Shown piece by piece: positions 17,556 to 25,454 of a DNA stretch of 64,000 nt. Below the pieces are notes generated by a model. That model did not search any database. It saw only the letters and a list, made by a program, of their open reading frames with translations, and was not told the origin of the DNA. Source of the stretch: Herbaspirillum sp. alder98 (GTDB lineage Bacteria; Pseudomonadota; Gammaproteobacteria; Burkholderiales; Burkholderiaceae_D); NCBI RefSeq assembly GCF_020179755.1, contig NZ_JAIUCY010000001.1:62001-126000 (forward strand), read 5' to 3'. Position 1 is the first letter of the stretch, and every line of letters starts with the position of its first letter. A program made the translations under genes and the position numbers.

Positions 17556-17582
17556 TAAACTTTTTCCAAGGCCACCCGATAA
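17556..17582 (+). promoter_or_regulatory. fliC sigma-28 promoter P2
   Basis: TAAACTTT, then 11 bases, then CCCGATAA. This matches the sigma-28 consensus at 14 of 16 positions with the exact spacer. It lies closer to fliC than P1 and would give a leader of about 95 bases. Confidence 0.75.
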
Positions 17583-17682
17583 AGCAAGTAACAGAGGTTG
17601 AAACGCCTGAGGCTCATGGGTAGAAGACCAAAGTTAAGCACTGAAACTCGTATCATCGGTCTCAAATCTTAGGAGAATTAAC

Positions 17683-18774
17683 ATGGCATCAGTCATTAAT
17701 ACCAACATTGCGTCGCTCAACACCCAACGCAATCTGAACACCTCGCAATCGTCGCTGAACACCTCGATCCAGCGTCTGTCGTCTGGCCTGCGCGTCAACA
17801 GCGCGAAGGACGACGCCGCCGGCCTGGCAATCGCCGACCGTATGAACGCTCAGGTCAAGGGCCTGGCCGTTGCACAACGTAACGCCAACGACGGTATCTC
17901 GCTGGCGCAAACCGCTGAAGGCGCACTGTCGACTGTTACCGACAACCTGCAACGTATGCGTGAACTGGCTGTTCAGGCTTCGAACGGCTCCAACAGCGCA
18001 CAAGATCGCAAGACCCTCAACGACGAATACAAGCAACTGTCGGATGAAGTCTTCCGCGTCCTGAACGGCACCCAGTTCAACGGCCAAAACCTGTTCACCG
18101 GTGTTGGTTCGGGCGCTAGCGCCGGTACTGGCTCGACTTCGGGCGCTGCTTCGGCTTCGCTGAGCCTGTCGTTCCAAGTTGGTGCAAACGTCACCGACAA
18201 CAAGCTCAACGACCAGATCACCATCTCGCTGGCTGACTTGTCCAACGACGGCACCATCGCCGACGTGATCGGCACCAGCGCCAAGGGCCTGATCGGTCTG
18301 GGCGACACCTCGGGTGTGAGCACTGCACAAGCAACCTACACCTCGGCCAAGGCTGCCCTGGACAACCTGTTCGCTACCGGCTCGACTCTGACTGCCGAAG
18401 CACTGGCATCGTCGGCAGTGACCCTGCAATCGACTGTTGACAGCGCCAAGCTGTCGCTGGACAAGGCAGTTGCTGCCCCATCCGCTCAGAGCGATGCGCA
18501 AAAGGCGATCAAGAACCTGGACAAGGCGATCAGCTCGATCTCGTCCAAGCGTGCAGAGTTCGGTGCTGTGCAGAACCGCTTCACCGCAGTTATCAGCAAC
18601 TTGCAAGTGTCGAGTGAGAACATCACTTCGTCGCGCAGCCGTATCATGGATGCCGACTACGCTGCCGAAACTGCAAACCTGACCCGTGCGCAGATTCTGC
18701 AACAGGCTGGTACCGCGATGTTGTCGAAAGCCAACGCGGCGCCGCAGTCGGTCCTGTCGCTGCTGCAAGGCTAA
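17683..18774 (+). CDS. fliC: Flagellin
   Basis: This 363-residue filament subunit has conserved terminal D0/D1 helices. The N-terminal part holds MASVINTNIASLNTQRNLNT and RLSSGLRVNSAKDDAAGLAI; the C-terminal part holds RIMDADYAAETANLTRAQIL and ends VLSLLQG. The short variable centre (about residues 135-290) begins with a Gly/Ser/Thr-rich stretch near residue 143 that could be a glycan acceptor region. It is exported unfolded by the flagellar type III apparatus with FliS as chaperone. An AGGAGA site precedes the ATG. Only one flagellin gene is visible. Confidence 0.97.
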   Translation: MASVINTNIASLNTQRNLNTSQSSLNTSIQRLSSGLRVNSAKDDAAGLAIADRMNAQVKGLAVAQRNANDGISLAQTAEGALSTVTDNLQRMRELAVQASNGSNSAQDRKTLNDEYKQLSDEVFRVLNGTQFNGQNLFTGVGSGASAGTGSTSGAASASLSLSFQVGANVTDNKLNDQITISLADLSNDGTIADVIGTSAKGLIGLGDTSGVSTAQATYTSAKAALDNLFATGSTLTAEALASSAVTLQSTVDSAKLSLDKAVAAPSAQSDAQKAIKNLDKAISSISSKRAEFGAVQNRFTAVISNLQVSSENITSSRSRIMDADYAAETANLTRAQILQQAGTAMLSKANAAPQSVLSLLQG

Positions 18775-18794
18775 TCCGCTCCGCTGATTAGATG

Positions 18795-18828
18795 ACGTGC
18801 GGGGAATAGATTATTATTCTCCGCACGT
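18795..18828 (+). other. Long hairpin between fliC and flaG
   Basis: ACGTGCGGGGAATA and TATTCTCCGCACGT form a 14-bp stem with one G-U wobble and a 6-base loop. No T-run follows, so it looks like a 3' stabiliser or processing site of fliC mRNA more than a classic terminator. Confidence 0.65.
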
Positions 18829-18853
18829 TCCAATTAAGGAAGGGAGTAACATC

Positions 18854-19225
18854 ATGTCGATCACCCCACTCAACAACACGGTCACAGGGGACTCCGGCAC
18901 TGCATACGCATCACAAGCACCGGTATCTCAAAGTGCTCCAGTCGCATCAACGGTTGCCGTTGCTGCAACAGCGACACCTGTTGCCACAAATCAAAAACCA
19001 AGCGAGAAAGAAGTTGATACGGCTGTTGCCAAACTCAACGAATTCGCCGCTAACAACGCCACTTCTCTGAACTTTTCGCAAGACAAGGACACTGGAGAGA
19101 CGGTGATTAAAGTTATCGACACCGACACCGACAAGGTCCTGCTGCAGATTCCCACTGTAGAAGCCATTGCGATATCGAAGTCGATCGCCAAGATGCGCGG
19201 GCTGCTGCTGAACGACAAAGCCTGA
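18854..19225 (+). CDS. flaG: FlaG family protein
   Basis: This 123-residue protein has a Thr/Ala/Val-rich N-terminal half. Its conserved FlaG domain comes at the end: LNEFAANNATSLNFSQDKDT, TVIKVIDTDTDKVLLQIP and a KSIAKMRGLL helix. FlaG proteins affect filament length and are usually encoded between flagellin and fliD, as here. The ATG at 18854 has a good AAGGAAGGGAG site; the longer open frame from 18797 would run through the fliC-flaG hairpin. Confidence 0.87.
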   Translation: MSITPLNNTVTGDSGTAYASQAPVSQSAPVASTVAVAATATPVATNQKPSEKEVDTAVAKLNEFAANNATSLNFSQDKDTGETVIKVIDTDTDKVLLQIPTVEAIAISKSIAKMRGLLLNDKA

Positions 19226-19473
19226 CATCGGGGTTTATCAGAACTCTGTCACTGACTGAAGTCTGGTATGAACTGTAGTACTGTGAATAATATTATGTGC
19301 AACGGCCTTGCCACAGCACATGAGAGCCTCCGGTACTCCATTTCATAACGGATTTAAATTTCCCGCACAGCGTCATCAAGCATCGACGCCGACCCTGAGA
19401 GCGCCATTTTGCCCCTCTTGCCCGCGGCTCGCCTGCAAAGCTGTGCGAAACGCATGGATTCAGGAGCAAAACA

Positions 19474-21510
19474 ATGGCGACTTCCGCTGGTACGATTTCC
19501 ACTTCCGCAGGCCCGCTTGACGTCGCCACCTTGGTCAGCAAGCTGGTGCAGGCAGAAGCCAACACCCAACTGACGCCACTGACGGACCAGGCGACCAGCT
19601 ACAACACGCTGATCTCGGCCTACGGCACCCTCAAAGCCTCGCTGTCGACCTATCAGAGCGCCATCAAGGCCATGACCTCGGCCAGCTTCAGTGCGCAAAA
19701 AGCCACGCTCAGCAATGCCGGCACCGGCACCGGCCTGACCACGGATCCACTGACGGCCGATATCAACACCGACACATCGACCAAGGTATTGGCCCAGAAG
19801 CTGCAGTCCAAGGGCTTTGCCGCAGGCACCACCTTCAACGCCGGTGACTCGATCGCCATCAAGGTCGGCACCGACCAGCCTACATTCGTCACGCTCCAGG
19901 CCAATGCCACGCTGTCTGGCGTGCGCGATGCCATCAATGCCTCCAAGTCCGGTGTCACCGCCTCGATCGTCACGGACGGCACCGGCGATCACCTGGTATT
20001 CGAATCGAATACTGGCGGCACCGCCAATACCATCAAGATCACGGCCAACAATTCGTTGTCGGATATGGCGTACGATCCGAACAGCAGCACCCCCAGTACC
20101 GTGACCCAGATCCAGGCGCCACGTGATGCCGCCAAGGCCGCCTCCGGCAGCTATACCATCGGCGTGACGCAGCTGGCGCAGGCGCAAAAGGTCAGCTCGG
20201 CCGGGATTGCCCCCGGTGCCAAGTTCGAAAACGGGCTGCTGGCGATCAAGACCGGCACCGGCTCGACCACCATCATCAAGCCCGCCTCTAATACCCTGGC
20301 TGGCGTTCGCGATGCGATCAATTCCAGCGAGGCCGGTGTCACCGCCACGATCGTCAGTGACGGCACCAACGATCACCTGGTGGTCTCGGCCAAGGACAGC
20401 GGCGCGACCAACACCATCCGCATCACCGGCACCAGCGACTTCGCCGCATTCAGCTTCGACCCGAGCGGCAAATACACCTCGCCCAATGTCACACCGGGCG
20501 CGACTTTTGCCAGCGGCACGCTGAACCTGAAGGTCGGCGACAGCACGGTGGCCATCAATCCTACCGATGCCAATGGCAGCGGCGCGATCGATCTCAATGA
20601 CGTCATGCAGGCGATCAACGGGGCCAACGCCGGCGTCACCGCCAGCATCAGCAACGACGGTTCCAACGATCACCTGGTGCTGACACCGAGCGGCACCAGT
20701 GCGGTGTCGCTGACCGGCACCAACGACTACTCGTCCCTGACCGGTGGCACCATGGGCCAGTTGATGAAAGCCCAGGACGCCAAGATGACGATTGACGGCG
20801 TGACCGTCACCAGCGCCAGCAACAAAGTCGAGAATGCCGTTTCCGGCGTGACCTTCAATCTGGCCAAAGTCACCACTGCGGACGACAAGTTCACGCTCAA
20901 CGTCGCCAACGACACCACTGGCATCACCACCACGGCCACCAGTTTCGTGACGGCCTATAACACTTTGGCCAAGTCGATTGCCAGCCTGACCAAGCAGACG
21001 CCGTCGACTACCCTGGGCGAATCGACCAGCGCTTCACCGCTGGCCAGCGAGTCGTCGGTGCAGAACATCATGACGCAATTGCGCAGCACGCTCTTTGGCA
21101 CCGTCACCGGCGGCAACGGCATCAGTTCGCTGGGCGACATCGGGATCAGCTTCCAGAAGGACGGCACGCTGGCGCTCGACAATACCAAACTGACAACTGC
21201 CTCATCTGCCAATTTTGCCGGGATTGACAACCTCTTTTCGTCGACTAATGGTATTGTTACCAAGCTCACTACGCTCATGGATAGCATCCTGGGCGATGGT
21301 GGCATCATTGCAACCAAGACAAATGGCCTCCAGGCCAGCCTGAAGATCAACACTGACCGGCAGACGGCAGTGCAAGCGCGACTGTCAACCTTGAAAGATA
21401 GTTACACCAATCAGTTCAACAGGCTTAACGTCACGTTGGCCAGCATGCAGGCTACCCAGAGTTATCTGACCCAGCAACTGGCTAGCTTGTCCAGCAGCAC
21501 CAGCGCCTGA
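19474..21510 (+). CDS. fliD: Flagellar filament cap protein, enlarged
   Basis: This hook-associated protein 2 forms the cap that folds flagellin at the filament tip. The N-terminal region (GPLDVATLVSKLVQAEANTQ) and the C-terminal coiled part (VQARLSTLKDSYTNQFNRLN) are typical. At 678 residues it is about 200 longer than the enterobacterial protein. The extra length comes from three tandem flagellin_IN-type units in the middle, marked by GVTASIVTDGTGDHLV, GVTATIVSDGTNDHLV and GVTASISNDGSNDHLV. An AGGAG site precedes ATG 19474. The 248-base gap upstream shows no sigma-28 match. Confidence 0.95.
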   Translation: MATSAGTISTSAGPLDVATLVSKLVQAEANTQLTPLTDQATSYNTLISAYGTLKASLSTYQSAIKAMTSASFSAQKATLSNAGTGTGLTTDPLTADINTDTSTKVLAQKLQSKGFAAGTTFNAGDSIAIKVGTDQPTFVTLQANATLSGVRDAINASKSGVTASIVTDGTGDHLVFESNTGGTANTIKITANNSLSDMAYDPNSSTPSTVTQIQAPRDAAKAASGSYTIGVTQLAQAQKVSSAGIAPGAKFENGLLAIKTGTGSTTIIKPASNTLAGVRDAINSSEAGVTATIVSDGTNDHLVVSAKDSGATNTIRITGTSDFAAFSFDPSGKYTSPNVTPGATFASGTLNLKVGDSTVAINPTDANGSGAIDLNDVMQAINGANAGVTASISNDGSNDHLVLTPSGTSAVSLTGTNDYSSLTGGTMGQLMKAQDAKMTIDGVTVTSASNKVENAVSGVTFNLAKVTTADDKFTLNVANDTTGITTTATSFVTAYNTLAKSIASLTKQTPSTTLGESTSASPLASESSVQNIMTQLRSTLFGTVTGGNGISSLGDIGISFQKDGTLALDNTKLTTASSANFAGIDNLFSSTNGIVTKLTTLMDSILGDGGIIATKTNGLQASLKINTDRQTAVQARLSTLKDSYTNQFNRLNVTLASMQATQSYLTQQLASLSSSTSA

Positions 21511-21547
21511 TTTGTTGCAGGTGAAACAGCGCGCATAGGAGAACGTC

Positions 21548-22003
21548 ATGTTCGGAAGTATTAATCGCGGGGCCAATGCGTATGCCAAGGTTGGCGTTGA
21601 GACCGGGGTGTTCGCGGCCAGTCCGCACAAACTCATCACGATGCTGTTCGACGGTGCGCTGATGGCCATGTCCATGGGCAAGAAATACATGGCCGAGGGC
21701 AATATCAAGCAAAAGGGTGAGTCCATCACCAAGGCCATCCTGATCATCGACAACGGCCTGCGCGCCAGCCTCAACAAGGATGTCGGTGGCGACATGGCGC
21801 TCAACCTGGACGCCTTGTACGAATACATGAGCCGCCGCCTGTTCGAAGCCAACGTCAGCAACAATCCCGAGATCCTGACCGAGATCCATGGCCTGCTCGA
21901 CGGCATCCGGGATGCATGGCAACAGATCGAACCGCAAGTCGGCGCTAGCGCGCAGCCAGCTCAGCCAGCGTTTGACGCCCGGCAAAGCTTTGCCAAGGCA
22001 TGA
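21548..22003 (+). CDS. fliS: Flagellin export chaperone
   Basis: This four-helix-bundle protein (151 residues) binds the flagellin C-terminus and prevents early polymerisation in the cytoplasm. It starts MFGSINRGANAYAKVGVETG and carries the family motif SPHKLITMLFDGAL. It follows fliD by 37 bases with a TAGGAGAA site, and its stop overlaps the next start (ATGA). Confidence 0.94.
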   Translation: MFGSINRGANAYAKVGVETGVFAASPHKLITMLFDGALMAMSMGKKYMAEGNIKQKGESITKAILIIDNGLRASLNKDVGGDMALNLDALYEYMSRRLFEANVSNNPEILTEIHGLLDGIRDAWQQIEPQVGASAQPAQPAFDARQSFAKA

Positions 22004-22335
22004 CCATGACCAGTGACGAAGTCATCTCCCTCTATGAGTCGGTCGCCCAATTGACCGATCAGATGTTGGCTGCCGCGCGCGCCAATGACTGGGAGCTGCT
22101 GGCCTCGCTCGAAGAGCAGTCTGGTACTTACATCGCGACCCTGCGCAATCTCGAGGATCACGTGCAGTTGTCCGAGCAGCACCGCAATCGCAAGGTCGAG
22201 ATCATCCGCAAGGTGCTGGAGGACGACCGCGACATCCGCAACCTCACGGAACCCGGCCTGCGCCGGCTCTCGGCTCTGATCCAGAGCAACCAAACCGAAC
22301 AGAAACTGCTTAATACCTACGGCATGGGCGGTTGA
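22000..22335 (+). CDS. fliT: FliT-like export chaperone
   Basis: This 111-residue helical protein sits directly after fliS, overlapping it by 4 bases. Length, acidity and position match FliT, which chaperones FliD and in some bacteria modulates FlhDC. Sequence conservation in this family is low, so the call leans on context. ATG 22000 or ATG 22006 could both serve as start. Confidence 0.78.
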   Translation: MTMTSDEVISLYESVAQLTDQMLAAARANDWELLASLEEQSGTYIATLRNLEDHVQLSEQHRNRKVEIIRKVLEDDRDIRNLTEPGLRRLSALIQSNQTEQKLLNTYGMGG

Positions 22336-22337
22336 GC

Positions 22338-23510
22338 ATGCTGCCGCGGGTCGACATCGCCAACGCCGTGACGCCAGTCAATTCGGTCGATGCGGCCACG
22401 GCCATCATCTCGGTTGCCGATACCCGGCAAGAAGCGGTCAGCCGACTGTCGCAAATCGCCATCGGCCAGCAGATGGCCGGTCGCGTGGTCTCCGCCTTCA
22501 ATGATGGCACTTTCCTGGTCAAGATCGCCAACACCGCCGCACGCATGGTATTGCCGGCCAACGCCCGCACCGGCGATTCGCTGATCCTGACCCTGGTCGG
22601 CAAGGACCCCCGCCCTACTTTCGCCCTCAAGGAGGGCAGCCTGCAGCAGGATGACGAAAGCGCGGCAGTCGCGCTCAGCACTGCCGGGCGCGCCATGCAG
22701 AAAGACCTCAAGATTCTGCAGCAGGTACAGCGCGACGGTGCCGGCGGCGTCGCCGAGAATGTCGAGGTGCCGGATGAGCTGGGCGCTGACGGCAAGCGCC
22801 AGGGCCAGGCCAATACCCCCTCCAGCAGCACCACCACACTGAGCAATGCCGGCAAGCTGATCGACAGCCTGTTGCTGGCATCGCAACAGGGCAATGTCGC
22901 CAAGCACGTGACGTCATCAACCCCGCTGGGCCAGGCAGGCGCACCGGCCGGCCAGATGGCGGGCGCCCTGCAAGACGCCATCACCTACAGCGGCGTGTTC
23001 TATGAGTCGCATGTCTCGGCCTGGGCCGAAGGCAAGCGCCCGGCCGAAGAGTTATTAAAAGAACCACAGTCCCAGGTGGCGCGCCAGGCCAATGGCAATG
23101 TCAACCTGCTGAACCAGAACGACCCGGCGCCAAGTCAGCTGGGCCAGATCGTCAACCTGCAGCTCAACGCCCTGGAACAACAACGCGTGGTGTGGCACGG
23201 CGAGGTCTGGCCGGGCCAGCAGATGGAATGGGAAATCAACCAGGGGCAGGACGACAACCAGAAGCCGCTCGATCCGGAATCTTCACAGGCCCCCACCTGG
23301 CATAGCGTGGTGCGCTTCAATTTTGCGCAACTGGGCCAGGTATCGGCGTCGATCCGCCTGATCGGCCAGCAGATCCACGTCCAGGTAAAGGCCGACAATC
23401 CCGCCGCCACCGCTGCCCTGCGCAGCAACGGCCAACTCTTTGCCAGCGCCATGGCGGCGGCCGGCACCTCACTGGACTCGTTGATTGTCAAGCAAGATGG
23501 AGAAGCCTAA
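22338..23510 (+). CDS. Second FliK-like hook-length control domain protein
   Basis: This 390-residue protein ends in a Flg_hook (FliK C-terminal) domain. WHGEVWPGQQMEWEI leads into RFNFAQLGQVSASIRLIGQQ and ALRSNGQLFASAMAAAGTSL. The N-terminal half is Ala/Gln-rich. FliK measures hook length and flips export specificity by touching FlhB. The main fliK is in the fliF-R operon, so this is an additional FliK-type gene. It starts 2 bases after fliT and overlaps the next gene, a free FlhB C-domain. Confidence 0.75.
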   Translation: MLPRVDIANAVTPVNSVDAATAIISVADTRQEAVSRLSQIAIGQQMAGRVVSAFNDGTFLVKIANTAARMVLPANARTGDSLILTLVGKDPRPTFALKEGSLQQDDESAAVALSTAGRAMQKDLKILQQVQRDGAGGVAENVEVPDELGADGKRQGQANTPSSSTTTLSNAGKLIDSLLLASQQGNVAKHVTSSTPLGQAGAPAGQMAGALQDAITYSGVFYESHVSAWAEGKRPAEELLKEPQSQVARQANGNVNLLNQNDPAPSQLGQIVNLQLNALEQQRVVWHGEVWPGQQMEWEINQGQDDNQKPLDPESSQAPTWHSVVRFNFAQLGQVSASIRLIGQQIHVQVKADNPAATAALRSNGQLFASAMAAAGTSLDSLIVKQDGEA

Positions 23511-23841
23511 TATTCCCCTGCAGAACGCGGTTGCCCTGGCCTATAACGCCAGCCGGGCAGCGCCGACCGTGGTGGCCAAGGGGAGCGGCCTGGTGGCCGA
23601 GGCAATCATCGCCCGGGCTCGCGAAAGCGGCGTCTTCGTCCACGAATCGAAGGAGCTGGTATCGCTGCTGATGCAGGTCGAACTCGACCAGCAAATCCCC
23701 CCCGCGCTATACCGGACTGTCGCAGAATTGCTCGCATGGCTTTATCGTATTGAAAATATGCAATTAATTGATCCGGTGCTGTATGATACGGGACCAAATT
23801 ACTCAAATAATCCTTCGGGGGAAAGCGATTCCATTCGCTGA
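23497..23841 (+). CDS. Free-standing FlhB C-terminal domain (FhlB-like)
   Basis: This 114-residue soluble protein resembles only the cytoplasmic domain of FlhB. AVALAYNASRAAPTVVAKGS lines up with the FlhB stretch after its cleavage site, and QIPPALYRTVAELLAWLY lines up with the FlhB end. It has no membrane helices. The NPTH autocleavage motif is replaced at the N-terminus, so it mimics the processed fragment. It overlaps the preceding FliK-like gene by 14 bases. Such proteins can partly replace FlhB C-domain function in other bacteria; that role here is inference. Confidence 0.75.
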   Translation: MEKPNIPLQNAVALAYNASRAAPTVVAKGSGLVAEAIIARARESGVFVHESKELVSLLMQVELDQQIPPALYRTVAELLAWLYRIENMQLIDPVLYDTGPNYSNNPSGESDSIR

Positions 23842-23862
23842 ATTCGACGTACAGACGCACAG

Positions 23863-24618
23863 ATGGCTAACAACGACGAGATCGACGACGACAGCCCTTA
23901 CCGGGTTCATTCACGGAGGGAAATCCTTTCCCTGCTGACTAGCATGCTGGAGAAAAACCAGTTGCTGAGCCTGTTCATCAAAGGCGGCTCGGAATCCGTC
24001 ATCACGTCGATTCTCGAGATCGACGACGACGACGATTCCCTGATCATCGATGCCGCGCCCAGCGCGACGCTGAACGATCATATCGTGGCCAGCAAGACCA
24101 TCGGTTTCGAAGCGCTGTACAACAACATCCGCATCACCTTCAATTCCGACCAGGCGACTGCTTGCGAGCACCAGAACCGCCCGGCCCTGAAGATTGCCAT
24201 CCCGGCCAGCCTGGTTCGCCTGCAACGCCGCGAGTACTTCCGCATCGCCACCCCCATCGCCAAGCCGCTGCGCTGCACTTTCCGCGTGACCCAGGCAGAT
24301 GGATCCTTCGTCACCATTGTCACGATGCTCAACAACATCAGTGCCGGCGGCGTAGGCATCACCGACGAGAAGAAGGTATTGCCGACCACCATCGGCGTGA
24401 TCTACGAAGATTGCCAGCTCGAACTGACGGATAACACGCTGGTGTCGGTCAAGCTGCAGATCCGTGATTGCAAGGAATTCAAGCTGACCACCGGCAAGAC
24501 GGTCAATCGCTACGGCTGCGAATTCATCGACATCCCGCGTGCTGTACTGGCAGCCATCCAGCGTTTCATCACCAAGCTCGAACGCGAACAGAATGCCAAG
24601 GCTTCCGGCATGATGTGA
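23863..24618 (+). CDS. ycgR: Flagellar brake protein, cyclic di-GMP receptor
   Basis: This 251-residue protein has an N-terminal YcgR domain and a C-terminal PilZ domain. The c-di-GMP-binding residues are visible as the RRxxxFR-type motif in LQRREYFRI and the second motif in NNISAGGVG. When loaded with c-di-GMP, YcgR binds the rotor/stator and slows the motor. It starts 21 bases after the FlhB-like gene and ends at a strong terminator, making it the last gene of the fliD-to-ycgR block. Confidence 0.92.
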   Translation: MANNDEIDDDSPYRVHSRREILSLLTSMLEKNQLLSLFIKGGSESVITSILEIDDDDDSLIIDAAPSATLNDHIVASKTIGFEALYNNIRITFNSDQATACEHQNRPALKIAIPASLVRLQRREYFRIATPIAKPLRCTFRVTQADGSFVTIVTMLNNISAGGVGITDEKKVLPTTIGVIYEDCQLELTDNTLVSVKLQIRDCKEFKLTTGKTVNRYGCEFIDIPRAVLAAIQRFITKLEREQNAKASGMM

Positions 24619-24638
24619 TGCCGTATCCGGCCATCGAT

Positions 24639-24666
24639 AAAAAAGCCTGCACTGCAGGCTTTTTTT
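24639..24666 (+). terminator. ycgR terminator
   Basis: AAAAAAGCCTGC and GCAGGCTTTTTT form a perfect 12-bp stem with an ACT loop and a T-run. Confidence 0.9.
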
Positions 24667-24784
24667 ACGTTCGCCGATTTTGCGCCGCACAACCGGCACT
24701 GCGACCGAGCCGCTTTATTTCCATACAGGAAATAAAGTAATGACAAACAAGCATCTATCACGCCAACAAAAATAACAAAATAAC

Positions 24785-24808
24785 AAAAAAGGCGCCCGCA
24801 GGCGCCTT
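24785..24808 (-). terminator. fliE terminator
   Basis: Read on the minus strand, AAGGCGCC-TGCG-GGCGCCTT forms a perfect stem followed by T's. It lies about 30 bases beyond the fliE stop and faces the ycgR terminator. Confidence 0.88.
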
Positions 24809-24838
24809 GCTGAACCGGATAGGTAGCACCGCAGAAAA

Positions 24839-25198
24839 TCACACCTGCATGGTCATCATGTCGCGATAGGCGGACACCAGCTTGTTGCGCACCTGGATGC
24901 TGGTCTGGAACGAGATGCTGGCCTTCTGGCCCGCAATCATCACATCCGACAGATTGACGTTGTCATCGCCCAGCGCGAACGCCTGCGACATCTTCGAAGC
25001 GCTCTGCTGCGACGTATTGACCTGGTCAATCGCGCCCTTGAGCACGTCGGAGAAGTCGACCCGGGGCGCCGCCTTCTCGACCTGCAATGCACCCGGGCGA
25101 GCGACTTCGCTCACGCCCTGCGCCTTGGCTGCAGCCGCCTTCAACTGGGCCACCATCGCCTCGATGCGGCTGGTGTCGATCACACTTTGTACGGCCAT
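24839..25198 (-). CDS. fliE: Hook-basal body complex protein FliE
   Basis: This 119-residue junction protein links the MS ring and the rod. It has the family pattern VDFSDVLKGAIDQVNTSQQS, LGDDNVNLSDVMIAGQKAS and the C-terminal VRNKLVSAYRDMMTMQV. It is transcribed alone, divergent from fliF across a 256-base control region in which I could not identify a convincing sigma-28 or sigma-54 promoter. Confidence 0.95.
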   Translation of the reverse strand: MAVQSVIDTSRIEAMVAQLKAAAAKAQGVSEVARPGALQVEKAAPRVDFSDVLKGAIDQVNTSQQSASKMSQAFALGDDNVNLSDVMIAGQKASISFQTSIQVRNKLVSAYRDMMTMQV

Positions 25199-25454
25199 TT
25201 TGCTCGCTCCTTGATCAGCTTTCGGCGCGCTTGCAACGCGCCCACACGCAGTAATTCCTTATAGATCAGCACCTTAGCATGATTGCATTTACATCTCGCA
25301 ACAATAAGCGGGTAATTTTCAGTTCTGTTCGGGCGATCAAATTCCCTCGCCGCAAGGACAATCCACACTGAGCAAAAAACCTATTCGAGGGCAGGTAAGC
25401 AGTGGACAAAGTCATTATCAAGCCGGCAACCGAGGGCGCGCCAAAGGACAAATC

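Larger units (their letters stand above)
17321..17682 (+). other. fliC upstream control region
   Basis: This 362-base stretch has no gene. From left to right it holds the TPR-gene terminator, an AT-rich segment with sigma-28 promoter P1, a second sigma-28 promoter P2 exactly 100 bp further on, and a leader of about 95 bases ending in an AGGAG site before fliC. Confidence 0.8.

Noticed and set aside
25199-25454. FlhDC or sigma-54 sites between fliE and fliF
   Set aside because: No segment matched either consensus well enough; naming one would be guesswork.
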